Origin: Campylobacterales bacterium
GTDB taxonomy: Bacteria; Campylobacterota; Campylobacteria; Campylobacterales; Sulfurimonadaceae
DNA length: 55,607 bases
Direction of reading: 5' to 3'
NCBI GenBank assembly: GCA_026390115.1
Contig: JAPLGO010000027.1
Span: 1 to 55,607 of the forward strand
Numbering within the stretch: the first letter of the stretch is position 1; each line of letters starts with the position of its first letter. The translations under genes and the position numbers were made by a program. Below are positions 15,606 through 23,132 of the stretch, one piece after another. The notes beneath the pieces were generated by a model. The model worked only from the letters and a program-made list of their open reading frames with translations, did no database searches and was not told the DNA's origin.

Positions 15606-15848
15606 ATTAAAATATTATATTAGTGCTGAGAGTAACAAAAACATATCTAATAAAGCGAATTAAGATAAATTCATATCAGAAGGTTAGATAGGCTTCTTTT
15701 GGAGCTTGCAGAGTAAGCAATCTAAAGAAATCATTTCTTCTTCTCTGTTAGATGAAAAAGTATAAAAAACTATAGGGAATTAGTAGAGGTTAAAACCATA
15801 TAGTCTAAAATAGGTATAAGAGATAGGGACTTATGATTAGATGTAGCT
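15606..15848. other. Intergenic stretch after the helicase operon
   Basis: No credible gene. It holds the right copy of the 34-bp near-repeat. There is an imperfect inverted pattern around AGAAATCATTTCTTCTTCTCT near 15727, but no stem followed by a T run that would make a convincing terminator. Confidence 0.4.
15789..15822 (+). repeat. 34-bp imperfect direct repeat, right copy
   Basis: This copy matches 7912-7945 at 29 of 34 positions, in the same orientation, and lies just after the helicase/nuclease operon. See the left copy for the pattern. Confidence 0.55.
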
Positions 15849-16010
15849 ATGACTCCAACTGAACTGTTCTTGGGTTTGGTTAAAAAGTTTAACTATGAAA
15901 ACTTTAAAAAAAATACACGAGACCCTTCTCCTGAAATTCTATCATATCTTAAAACTATACAAGACGAATTATATAATGAACTTAAGATAGAAACAGCCAA
16001 ATACTATTAA
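15849..16010 (+). CDS. Possible 53-aa ORF
   Basis: A frame of 53 codons from ATG 15849 with a plausible soluble, helical product (MTPTELFLGLVKKFNYENF at the start; ILSYLKTIQDELYNELK near the end). There is no strong ribosome binding site upstream, so it may be a remnant of a longer gene or unexpressed. I recognise no family. It lies between the helicase operon and the toxin-antitoxin genes. Confidence 0.35.
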   Translation: MTPTELFLGLVKKFNYENFKKNTRDPSPEILSYLKTIQDELYNELKIETAKYY

Positions 16011-16109
16011 AATACAAAATCATTGTTTAGTTATGTTATGTCAAATATATATTTGCGAAAAAAGCATATTTTGATGATGTTCTGCACCAAATATTTCTAT
16101 AGAGTAAAA

Positions 16110-16118
16110 TGTTATAAT
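16110..16118 (+). promoter_or_regulatory. Extended -10 promoter of the MNT/HEPN genes
   Basis: TGTTATAAT is a perfect extended -10 element (TG, one base, TATAAT) located 25 bases before the ATG at 16144, with AAGGAG between them. It gives the toxin-antitoxin set its own promoter inside the island. Confidence 0.5.
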
Positions 16119-16143
16119 GCCATAGAAGATAAGGAGATTTATA

Positions 16144-16431
16144 ATGACAAAATCAGATATATTAAACTATTTAAAAGAGCATTATGAAGAATTTAAGGGT
16201 CGGTACGATGTTGAGAAAATTGGTCTTTTTGGGAGCTATGCAAGAGATGAAGCAACTCAAGATAGTGATGTGGATATTTTTGTAACAATGAAACCTAATA
16301 TGTTTGATATGATAGCTATCAAAGAACAGATAGAAGAAGACCTACATACAAAGGTTGACATTATAAGAGAACATAAAAATATTAAGCCTTTCTTTTTAGA
16401 GATAATAAATAAAGATTTGGTTTATGCTTAG
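16144..16431 (+). CDS. Minimal nucleotidyltransferase (MNT/MntA-like antitoxin), copy 1
   Basis: A 95-aa minimal nucleotidyltransferase. G30-S31 in GLFGSYARDEATQDSD, D42 and D44 in SDVDIF, and D72 in KVDII are the nucleotide/metal-binding residues, all present. Family members (MntA) transfer AMP to a HEPN toxin and so neutralise it. ATG 16144 follows AAGGAG. It is followed by a second MNT gene and then a HEPN gene, forming a three-gene MNT-MNT-HEPN set. The two MNT proteins are clearly related (MTK-x-[DE]-IL at the start, VEKIGLFGSYA). Confidence 0.9.
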   Translation: MTKSDILNYLKEHYEEFKGRYDVEKIGLFGSYARDEATQDSDVDIFVTMKPNMFDMIAIKEQIEEDLHTKVDIIREHKNIKPFFLEIINKDLVYA

Positions 16432-16453
16432 TGACAAAGACATGGAGCTTGTA

Positions 16454-16744
16454 ATGACAAAAGATGAAATATTAAATGAACTATCTAAAAACAAAAACTA
16501 CATCAAAGAGCATTTTGAAGTAGAGAAAATAGGCTTATTTGGTAGCTATGCAAAAGATAAGCAAACTCAAGATAGTGACATAGATATTTATGTAGAGTTT
16601 AAACATAAAACATTTGATAATCTAGCAGGGCTTTGGAACTACTTAGAAGAGCTCTATCATAAGAAGATAGACTTATTTCATAAACATAAAAATAACAACC
16701 AAGTCATTATCTCAAATATTCAAAAAGATGTGATTTATGGATAA
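16454..16744 (+). CDS. Minimal nucleotidyltransferase (MNT/MntA-like antitoxin), copy 2
   Basis: A 96-aa protein from ATG 16454 (GGAG upstream); an in-frame ATG at 16424 inside the previous gene is less likely because alignment with copy 1 begins at MTKDEIL. It keeps G30-S31, D42/D44 (SDIDIY) and D73 (KIDLF). The Arg that follows SYA in copy 1 is Lys here (SYAKDK). It overlaps the HEPN gene by eight bases, so it is the direct partner by position. Whether both copies modify the toxin is unknown. Confidence 0.88.
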   Translation: MTKDEILNELSKNKNYIKEHFEVEKIGLFGSYAKDKQTQDSDIDIYVEFKHKTFDNLAGLWNYLEELYHKKIDLFHKHKNNNQVIISNIQKDVIYG

Positions 16745-17105
16745 AGCAAACAACAAAGAGTTACTACAATTCATCTTAGATAGTATTGTGATGATTAAAA
16801 AAAGATTTGATGGAATTATGAGTAGTGATGATTTTATGTATAGTGAAGAAGGCATGACTAGATTGGATGCTATATCTATGAGATTGCAATCTATTGGTGA
16901 GGCATTAAAAAATATTGATAAAAGAGACAGAGACTTTTTGTTGGAAGTTGCCGATAAAACATATTGGAGCAACATAATAAAAACAAGAGAGATAATAACT
17001 CATCATTATATTGATATAGACTCTGAAACGATTTTTATGATTTGTGATGAAAAACTAAATGAGCTTGAAAAAAAGATATCAAGCTTAATGAATAAGTTAA
17101 ATTAG
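16737..17105 (+). CDS. HEPN-domain toxin (HepT/DUF86-like)
   Basis: A 122-aa helical protein with the HEPN catalytic motif R-x4-H-x-Y: R84-E-I-I-T-H89-H-Y91. Upstream it has the usual DUF86/HepT helix with RLDAISMRLQSIGEALKNI. HEPN proteins of this family are RNases or tRNA-targeting toxins, inactivated when the partner MNT attaches AMP to the Tyr of this motif, which is present here. It is the last gene of the MNT-MNT-HEPN set and the last gene of the island. Likely role: island maintenance or phage-induced growth arrest. Confidence 0.9.
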   Translation: MDKANNKELLQFILDSIVMIKKRFDGIMSSDDFMYSEEGMTRLDAISMRLQSIGEALKNIDKRDRDFLLEVADKTYWSNIIKTREIITHHYIDIDSETIFMICDEKLNELEKKISSLMNKLN

Positions 17106-17165
17106 GTCGTTTGTAAAAAGAATTTATCTTAAACGGAAAACAAAGAAAATATTAGGTCACATTTG

Positions 17166-17188
17166 TTTTTAGGGATAGATTTAGGGAT
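17166..17188 (+). repeat. Double AGGGATA repeat, candidate integrase arm site (right)
   Basis: A 23-bp exact copy of 6479-6501 in the same orientation, containing two AGGGAT units 12 bases apart. It lies 52 bases inside the right att core. Having the same element near both ends, outside any gene, fits arm-type sites used by the integrase. Confidence 0.65.
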
Positions 17189-17239
17189 AACAATTTTTAT
17201 AATTGTTATAAATCCCAATACTAAGGATATGATGGTTCC

Positions 17240-17262
17240 CCACAGCTCCACCATCACTCAAT
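17240..17262 (+). repeat. Right attachment repeat (att core)
   Basis: An exact 23-bp copy of 6357-6379 (tmRNA 3' end plus nine bases). Upstream bases do not restore the tmRNA T-arm, so this is the leftover ancestral end of ssrA after integration. It marks the right boundary of the island. Confidence 0.93.
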
Positions 17263-17478
17263 TTAAAAATATAAGAATCTCTTTTTAGCCTACAAAACGC
17301 AAACTTTTTCAGCCTATTCACAATCTGAGTAGTCCAAGGCTTTTTACAGTAATTTAACCCTTATTTACATCTAATGCATTCTATTGACCTTATTTAAGCT
17401 CTATTAATTCTAATTGTAATAATCGATTAACAAAACATAAACTATAATGTCTTTTTTAAAAATTAACACGGATTTATT

Positions 17479-18792
17479 ATGAAACACAAAAAATATATTA
17501 CGCTTGGTTTCGCTTCTGTCAGCCTTGCTGTTACCTTACTTTTATCTACAAATATTTTTGCTTCATCCATTGAAGAGCAAAAAAAAGATGAACTTTCCCG
17601 ACTTCAAGCTTTGGCAAAATTTACAAAAGTCATAAGCATTGTTGAGCAGTATAATGTAGATAATGTAAGTATAGAGGCACTTATAGACAAAGCTCTCGAG
17701 GGTATGCTTGTCAACCTTGATGCACATTCCAGCTATTTGTCAAAAGATGATTACAAAAAACTAAAAGTTCAGACCAACGGTGAGTTCGGCGGGCTTGGTA
17801 TTACTGTCGGAATTAAAGAGGGAGCGTTGACGGTGATATCCCCTATTGAGGGAACTCCTGCGGATAAAGCAGGACTTAAATCCGGTGACATAATATTAAA
17901 AATAAATGATGCTTCAACTATTAGCATGACGATTGATGATGCAGTGGGAATTATGAGAGGTGAAGTCGGAACTCCAATAGATTTAACAATAGTTCGTAAA
18001 GATGAGATTAAACCGATTAACCTTCACATCATCAGAGCAAATATTACAATAGAATCTGTTTATACAAGATCTATCGGCGATGATATTCTCTATATTCGTG
18101 TTACGAGTTTTGATAAAAAAGTTGCTGATGATGTTGAAAAAGCAATCAAACTGAAAAAAGCTACAACAAAAGGAATAATTCTTGATTTAAGAAATAACCC
18201 AGGCGGGCTTCTTGACCAAGCCGTTGATTTGGTAGATTTATTCGTAGATGAAGGTGAGATAGTTTCCCAAAAAGGTCGAAATGACATTGACAATAAAATT
18301 TATAAGGCTACATCAAGCACAACGACAGTAAAGGTGCCAATGGTTGTTCTTATTAATGCGGGAAGTGCCAGTGCTTCTGAAATTGTTAGCGGCTCGCTGC
18401 AAGACCACAAACGAGCAATTTTAGTAGGTGAGAATACATTCGGTAAAGGAAGTGTTCAAGTTGTACTTCCTATTACGGAGGAAGAGGCTATAAAACTCAC
18501 AATTGCAAGATACTACCTTCCTAGTGGACGAACTATTCAGGCGGTAGGAGTTAAACCAGACATTGAAGTTCTTCCAGGTGAGGTGAATGCTACTAAAAAT
18601 GAATTTTCCATCAAAGAGGCTGATTTGAAAAAGCACCTAGAAGAGGAGCTGAAAAAAGTTGATGGCAATAAAAAAGATGAAAAGAGTGAGAAAGATAAAA
18701 AAGATATAATTTCGCCAGAAATGATCAATAAAGATCTACAGTTAAAAGCAGGCGCAGATATACTAAAAGCTTTAATTATTACAAAAGGATAG
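17479..18792 (+). CDS. ctpA: C-terminal processing peptidase (S41 family)
   Basis: A 437-aa periplasmic serine protease. Residues 1-28 form a signal peptide (hydrophobic LGFASVSLAVTLLLSTNIFA). A PDZ domain spans about 95-185 (GGLGITVG...GDIILKIND), and the S41 domain 200-375 carries the Ser-Lys dyad S298 (in GSASASE) and K323 (in GKGSVQ), 25 residues apart as in tail-specific proteases. The C-terminus is Lys/Glu-rich. It degrades or matures periplasmic proteins from their C-termini. It is followed six bases later by purC, an order I recall from other Campylobacterota, although the functions are unrelated. Confidence 0.93.
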   Translation: MKHKKYITLGFASVSLAVTLLLSTNIFASSIEEQKKDELSRLQALAKFTKVISIVEQYNVDNVSIEALIDKALEGMLVNLDAHSSYLSKDDYKKLKVQTNGEFGGLGITVGIKEGALTVISPIEGTPADKAGLKSGDIILKINDASTISMTIDDAVGIMRGEVGTPIDLTIVRKDEIKPINLHIIRANITIESVYTRSIGDDILYIRVTSFDKKVADDVEKAIKLKKATTKGIILDLRNNPGGLLDQAVDLVDLFVDEGEIVSQKGRNDIDNKIYKATSSTTTVKVPMVVLINAGSASASEIVSGSLQDHKRAILVGENTFGKGSVQVVLPITEEEAIKLTIARYYLPSGRTIQAVGVKPDIEVLPGEVNATKNEFSIKEADLKKHLEEELKKVDGNKKDEKSEKDKKDIISPEMINKDLQLKAGADILKALIITKG

Positions 18793-18798
18793 AAAATA

Positions 18799-19512
18799 AT
18801 GCAAAAGAAAGAGTTACTTTATGAGGGGAAAGCCAAAAAGCTTTTTTTAACAGATGATGAAAACTTGGTTATTTCAGAGTTTAAAGATGATTTGACGGCA
18901 TTTAATGGAGAAAAAAAGTCTAGCGAAGCCGGAAAAGGCGCGCTAAACAATAAAATTTCTACAGAGCTTTTTAAGCTTTTAGAAGAAAATGGCATTCCTA
19001 CTCATTTTGTAAAGATGTTGGATGATAACCATATGCTTCATACAAAAGTGGATGTAATCTTAATTGAGGTTATAGTTCGCAATATTGCAACAGGGAGCTT
19101 AAGCCGTAATTTAGGGATAAAAGATGGTACAGTTCTTCCTTTTACACTGGTTGAGTTTGATTATAAAAATGATGCCCTAGGCGACCCAAAATTGAATGAT
19201 CAACATGCCCTTCTCCTTGGATTAGTCGATTATCAAGATGAGCTTGACAAACTTCGTCGCATGGCAAGACAGATAAATGATATTTTAAAGCCCTATTTTG
19301 CAGAAAAAGGACTTAATTTAGTTGATTTTAAATTGGAGTTTGGAAAAGATAGAAGCGGAAATATTATTTTGATTGATGAAATCAGCCCTGATAATTGCCG
19401 TTTTTGGGATATGGAGAGTGGCGAAAAGATGGATAAAGATAGATTCCGTCAAGGTCTTGGCGGCTTAACTGTAGCGTATGAACAAGTATTAAATAGAATT
19501 TTAGGAAAATAG
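18799..19512 (+). CDS. purC: Phosphoribosylaminoimidazole-succinocarboxamide synthase (SAICAR synthetase)
   Basis: A 237-aa enzyme of purine synthesis that joins aspartate to CAIR using ATP. The sequence is typical throughout: YEGKAKKLF at the start, [13 protein letters not shown], the [13 protein letters not shown] block, and [14 protein letters not shown] near the end. The length matches the short bacterial family. It lies between ctpA and purS with one base before purS, forming a purC-purS-purQ run for purine synthesis. Confidence 0.97.
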   Translation: MQKKELLYEGKAKKLFLTDDENLVISEFKDDLTAFNGEKKSSEAGKGALNNKISTELFKLLEENGIPTHFVKMLDDNHMLHTKVDVILIEVIVRNIATGSLSRNLGIKDGTVLPFTLVEFDYKNDALGDPKLNDQHALLLGLVDYQDELDKLRRMARQINDILKPYFAEKGLNLVDFKLEFGKDRSGNIILIDEISPDNCRFWDMESGEKMDKDRFRQGLGGLTVAYEQVLNRILGK

Positions 19513-19513
19513 T

Positions 19514-19759
19514 ATGATGAAAGCAATAGTAAACGTATCTTTAAAAGCAGGTGTTTTAGACTCTCAAGGCAAAGCAGTACAACATGCTTTGAGTTCTCTG
19601 CACTTTCATGATGTGACTGATGTGCGTGTTGGCAAACAGATAATTTTAAAGCTAAACACAACTGACAAAGAAAAAGCAAAAGCGGATGTAACTAAAATGT
19701 GTGAAGAATTACTTGCAAATACGGTGATTGAAGATTATGAGATTGAGCTGATTTCATGA
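19514..19759 (+). CDS. purS: Phosphoribosylformylglycinamidine synthase subunit PurS
   Basis: An 81-aa protein, the usual size of PurS, the small bridging subunit of the FGAM synthase complex with PurQ and PurL. Typical features are the start MKAIVNVSLKAGVLDSQGKA and the central HDVTDVRVGKQI. ATG 19514 is followed directly by a second ATG; either may be used. It overlaps purQ by four bases (ATGA), so the two subunits are probably made together. PurL is not in this window. Confidence 0.95.
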   Translation: MMKAIVNVSLKAGVLDSQGKAVQHALSSLHFHDVTDVRVGKQIILKLNTTDKEKAKADVTKMCEELLANTVIEDYEIELIS

Positions 19760-20430
19760 AGGTAACGATTCTCCAATTTCCTGGTACAAACTGCGAGTAT
19801 GATACGCAACATGCATTTGAATCTCTTGGTGCAAAAACTGAGATTTTATGGCACAAAGCCGAATCTGTACCTAGCGACACAGACCTTTTAGTAGTCGCTG
19901 GCGGTTTTAGCTATGGAGATTATCTGAGAAGCGGTGCTATAGCAAAATTTAGCCCTGTTATGAACGCGGTAAAGGTTTATGCAAAAAATGGCGGTAAAGT
20001 TCTGGGTATTTGCAACGGTTTTCAAGTTTTAACAGAAGCCGGCTTACTTCCTGGAGCATTAAAAAGAAATGAGCATTTGCACTTTTTGTCTAAACATCAC
20101 AACCTCAAAGTTGTAAATAACGATAATATATTTTTAGAAAAATTAGCTTCCGGAGATGTTGTGAATGTCCCAATAGCACACCATGATGGCAACTACTACA
20201 TAGATGAGACAGGGCTAAAAGAGCTTTATAAAAACAATCAGGTTCTTTTGCAATACTGTGATAAAGATGGAAATATTTCTAATCCAAATGGAAGCGTTGA
20301 TTCTATCGCGGGTGTTTGCAACAAAGAAAAAACAGTATTTGGACTTATGCCTCACCCTGAGAGAGCCATGGAAAAACTTTTGGGCTCAGACGATGGTGTA
20401 AAATTGCTTCAAGGGTTTTTATCAGCGTGA
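19756..20430 (+). CDS. purQ: Phosphoribosylformylglycinamidine synthase subunit PurQ (glutaminase)
   Basis: A 224-aa class I glutamine amidotransferase that supplies ammonia to PurL. The catalytic triad is visible: C86 in GICNGFQVL, H200 and E202 in MPHPERAME. The start FPGTNCEYDT and GGFSYGDYLRSGAIA are hallmarks of PurQ. It overlaps purS by four bases and the following membrane-protein gene by four bases (GTGA). Confidence 0.97.
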   Translation: MKVTILQFPGTNCEYDTQHAFESLGAKTEILWHKAESVPSDTDLLVVAGGFSYGDYLRSGAIAKFSPVMNAVKVYAKNGGKVLGICNGFQVLTEAGLLPGALKRNEHLHFLSKHHNLKVVNNDNIFLEKLASGDVVNVPIAHHDGNYYIDETGLKELYKNNQVLLQYCDKDGNISNPNGSVDSIAGVCNKEKTVFGLMPHPERAMEKLLGSDDGVKLLQGFLSA

Positions 20431-21527
20431 AAATCTTACTGCTTCTTATTTTTCTTTTTTTTACACCTATCTTCGCCCAAGGTGCAGATGAAGCAATGCA
20501 AGAAAATAACCTCGAAGCAGCAATTTCAAAACAAAAAGTTCTCTACCTCAGCTATGAATCTGTCCCGGAGAGAGCTTTAAAAGGCGAAATTTTTTCTATA
20601 ACACTCAAACTGTTATCAACCCTCGATAATGCAAATGATGTAGTTTATAAGCTTACAAATTATCAAGGCTTAGAAGTTTTAACACAAACTCCTTTGAGAG
20701 AGCAAAAGTCAAGATATTTTTTTGATACCTTCTATTTTTTAGCCAAATCAAATCAGGTTAAACTGCCGGACATTGAGGCTTTTATTGCAGACTCAAATAG
20801 ATATGCAAGTGTATCACTCGCCGGTTCCTCCCTCAATGTAATATCTTTAAATCCAAAAAATGACTTTTCAAATATAATAGCAAATTCTTTTGATTTGATT
20901 GATTATAGAACCACAAATTATGACAGCAAACACAATATAATCGTTTTTGTAGCAACAGCTAAAAATTGTGACATTGGCTCTATGAACTTTAAAAATGTTT
21001 TCAAGCAGGGTATCGAATCTATACAGAAATCACATCTTGATTCTAGAATCACATATTATGTCATAATCAATAAAGAGGTGAAAAACTTTTCCTTTTCATA
21101 CTTTAATCTTCAAAAAAACAACTTCTTAAATGTAAATATCCCAATAATAGTCGATGATGACAGTGTTACTACACAGAGTGATTTGAAACCTACCGACCAA
21201 TCAAGAGAGATGCTGAAAATGCAAATTGCTGGAGCGGTTGCATTTTGTGCTCTTTTGCTTGTATTATGGATAAGAAAATATATATACCTGCTTTTTGTTT
21301 TAATTCCTTTAATCTATATTGCCATTTTGGCTATTCCATCTAAGGAAATTTGTATCAAAAAGGGAGCAAATATATATCTATTGCCCGTAAGCAATGGCAC
21401 TATATTTGAAACTGCAAAAAGTGAATATCACCTAAAGAAAGAGGGAAGTGTAAACAATTTCATCAAAGTAGAACTACAAAACAAACAAATTGGATGGGTG
21501 AAAAATGAAGATATTTGCTCGAATTAG
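20427..21527 (+). CDS. Membrane-anchored periplasmic protein with SH3-like C-terminus
   Basis: A 366-aa protein starting at GTG 20427 in a GTGA overlap with purQ. Residues 1-17 are a signal peptide (ILLLLIFLFFTPIFAQ). Residues about 35-265 look like a beta-rich periplasmic part reminiscent of BatD-type immunoglobulin-like domains (VPERALKGEIFSITLKLLS). Two transmembrane helices follow (about 266-305), and the last 60 residues (KKGANIYLLPVSNGTIF...NKQIGWVKNEDIC) resemble a bacterial SH3 domain. The role is unknown; similar proteins sit next to purQ and plsC in related genomes, as I recall. It overlaps plsC by 23 bases. Confidence 0.7.
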   Translation: MKILLLLIFLFFTPIFAQGADEAMQENNLEAAISKQKVLYLSYESVPERALKGEIFSITLKLLSTLDNANDVVYKLTNYQGLEVLTQTPLREQKSRYFFDTFYFLAKSNQVKLPDIEAFIADSNRYASVSLAGSSLNVISLNPKNDFSNIIANSFDLIDYRTTNYDSKHNIIVFVATAKNCDIGSMNFKNVFKQGIESIQKSHLDSRITYYVIINKEVKNFSFSYFNLQKNNFLNVNIPIIVDDDSVTTQSDLKPTDQSREMLKMQIAGAVAFCALLLVLWIRKYIYLLFVLIPLIYIAILAIPSKEICIKKGANIYLLPVSNGTIFETAKSEYHLKKEGSVNNFIKVELQNKQIGWVKNEDICSN

Positions 21528-22203
21528 TTGGCTCTATGCAACAATAATCATTTTTTTTGGGCTGACCATGATGATTGCAACCTACTATTTACTGCCACGA
21601 CCTTATTCTCGCAAATTTGTCTCTTGGTTTATAAGATTCACTATATTTTATACTGTTGAGATTGATGGAAAAGAAGACCCTGAGGCTCAAATGTTTTTGA
21701 TTAATCACCAAAGCGATTTGGATATAGGAATTATGGAGACTATCACCAGTAAAGACTTGGCTTGGGTTGCGAAAAAAACTCTCTTTGATATCCCTTTTTT
21801 TGGGCTTGCCCTTAAACTTCCCGAGGATATTTCAGTAGAAAGAGAAAGTAAAACTTCACTTATAAAACTGTTAAGAGCCGCCAAAGATAGACTTGACAAG
21901 AATAGAGTTATTACCATGTTTCCTGAGGGAACACGCTCAATGACTGGTAAAATCCTCCCTTTTAAAAATGGTGCAAAAGTTATAGCAGATAAATATAAAC
22001 TTCGTGTTCAGCCTATAATTTTGATGCAAACTTCAAAATATTACAATATAAAAAACTTTTACTACAAACCGGGTCGCATAAAAGTGATATTTATGGATTC
22101 ATTCACAGCAGATAAAAGTGATGATAATTGGCTGCAAGATTTACGAGAAAAGATGCAAAAGGTGTACAATGATGAGTTGGCAAACAATTCTAGCCGTAGG
22201 TAG
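21505..22203 (+). CDS. plsC: 1-acyl-sn-glycerol-3-phosphate acyltransferase
   Basis: A 232-aa inner-membrane acyltransferase that makes phosphatidic acid. One N-terminal membrane helix (about 10-30) is followed by the catalytic motif NHQSDLD (H68-x4-D73) and the glycerol-phosphate binding motif FPEGTRS (139-145), with a VERES block at 111-115. The start ATG 21505 lies inside the previous gene, and the end overlaps crcB by about 30 bases, so the three genes are tightly packed. Confidence 0.92.
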   Translation: MKIFARISWLYATIIIFFGLTMMIATYYLLPRPYSRKFVSWFIRFTIFYTVEIDGKEDPEAQMFLINHQSDLDIGIMETITSKDLAWVAKKTLFDIPFFGLALKLPEDISVERESKTSLIKLLRAAKDRLDKNRVITMFPEGTRSMTGKILPFKNGAKVIADKYKLRVQPIILMQTSKYYNIKNFYYKPGRIKVIFMDSFTADKSDDNWLQDLREKMQKVYNDELANNSSRR

Positions 22204-22558
22204 TGGAGGCTTTATCGGGGCAGTACTCCGAATATATATGAATGGTTTTATATCTCATAGAGTTCCTCACATTTTACCTTTTGGAACGCTTGGAATAAAT
22301 CTAATCGGCAGCTTCATGATGGGAATTTTGATTGCTTTATTTATGCAAACGAGTTTCTTCTCTCTTCACACAAAATCATTTCTAACATCTGGAATTTTAG
22401 GCGGGTTCACAACCTACTCAGCTTTTGCAATTGAGAGTTTTTTACTTTTAGAGGGTGGGCATATTTTGCTTGCCCTTGCAAATATATCGCTCAATGCTTT
22501 TGGAACTATTTTTATGGCAGGCGGCGGTTTTTATCTTGTGAAATTTTTCTTGAAATAG
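22172..22558 (+). CDS. crcB: Fluoride exporter CrcB/Fluc
   Basis: A 128-aa protein with four hydrophobic helices. Key Fluc motifs are present: GGFIGAVLRIY, GTLGINLIGSFMMG (the conserved Asn) and GGFTTYSAF (the Thr/Phe pore segment). It forms a dimeric fluoride channel. I chose ATG 22172 because AAAAGG lies eight bases upstream; ATG 22169 is adjacent and possible. It overlaps the end of plsC. No fluoride riboswitch is visible, in line with expression from the upstream genes. Confidence 0.93.
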   Translation: MSWQTILAVGSGGFIGAVLRIYMNGFISHRVPHILPFGTLGINLIGSFMMGILIALFMQTSFFSLHTKSFLTSGILGGFTTYSAFAIESFLLLEGGHILLALANISLNAFGTIFMAGGGFYLVKFFLK

Positions 22559-22559
22559 G

Positions 22560-23129
22560 CTAAATCAATATAATCTCATCCGCACACCACTTCGCAAGTT
22601 CCATGTCATGTGTGATTAGAAGCATTCCCATCTTGTCAAGATTTTTCATAAGCATATTCATAACCTCTAGCTGAATCAGATTATCCAGAGCGGAGGTAGG
22701 CTCATCCAAAAGGAGAAGTTCCGGTTTCATGAGCATGGCACGAAGAATAGAAGCTCTCTGAAGCTGCCCTCCAGAGAGTTCATGTGGAAGTTTTAAAAGC
22801 AACGCATATTCAAGATTGATAGACTCTAAATAACTGTCTAACTCGTCTATATTTGCCACATCTTTTATCTGGCTTAGAAGGGTGTAGCTTGGGTGAAAGG
22901 AGCTGTACGGGTCTTGAAAAACTTGTGAAATCTTTGAAGATTTTATCTCTGCATTTGGTGCCTTTAAATTTTTTAAAATAAGCTCAAAAAGAGTGCTTTT
23001 TCCAGCTCCACTTGCTCCAACAATAGCTTTAATTTCACCTTTTTTTAATGAAATAGAAAAATTGTTAAAAAGTAAAAAATCTTTTTTATATCCAAATGAT
23101 AAATTTTTTACCTCTAAAACACTCTCCAT
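22560..23129 (-). CDS. ABC transporter ATP-binding protein
   Basis: A 189-aa ABC ATPase with all core motifs: Walker A GASGAGKS (38-45), Q-loop Q72 (VFQDPYSSFHP), signature LSGGQ (118-122), Walker B LLLLDEP (138-144), and H-loop LLITHD near the end. The Q-loop region (DPYSSFHP) resembles the oligopeptide/nickel (DppF/NikE) subfamily, but the protein is short and lacks their C-terminal region. No permease or binding-protein gene is in the window; the next gene upstream is dUTPase. The transported substrate cannot be told. It is convergent with crcB, one base apart. Confidence 0.88.
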   Translation of the reverse strand: MESVLEVKNLSFGYKKDFLLFNNFSISLKKGEIKAIVGASGAGKSTLFELILKNLKAPNAEIKSSKISQVFQDPYSSFHPSYTLLSQIKDVANIDELDSYLESINLEYALLLKLPHELSGGQLQRASILRAMLMKPELLLLDEPTSALDNLIQLEVMNMLMKNLDKMGMLLITHDMELAKWCADEIILI

Positions 23130-23132
23130 GAA

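Larger units (their letters stand above)
6357..17262. mobile_element. Genomic island integrated in the 3' end of ssrA
   Basis: The region lies between two exact copies of a 23-bp sequence, one spanning the tmRNA 3' end (6357-6379) and the other at 17240-17262. A tyrosine integrase gene follows the tmRNA by 200 bases in the same direction, the classic layout of integrases using tRNA/tmRNA genes. The cargo (AlpA-like regulators, unknown proteins, a helicase/nuclease operon, a toxin-antitoxin set) is absent from the conserved gene blocks that flank it, and it looks more AT-rich than the flanks by eye. No phage structural, conjugation or replication-initiator gene is visible. It is therefore a small integrative island or satellite rather than a prophage or a complete ICE. 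Confidence 0.92.
17106..17478. other. Right end of the island and ctpA upstream region
   Basis: No gene. From left to right it holds the right copy of the double AGGGATA repeat (17166-17188), the right att core (17240-17262), and the ancestral sequence that once followed ssrA and now precedes ctpA. No consensus promoter for ctpA is obvious. Confidence 0.6.

Noticed and set aside
16424-16453. Upstream start for the second MNT gene
   Set aside because: The ten extra residues do not align with the first MNT copy, and GGAG is correctly placed for the ATG at 16454.
6571-17105. Prophage interpretation of the island
   Set aside because: No capsid, terminase, tail, lysis or replication gene is visible, and the length is too short for a complete phage.
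22560-23129. Complete ABC import system at the ATPase gene
   Set aside because: No permease or binding-protein gene is adjacent on either side, so only the ATPase can be claimed.
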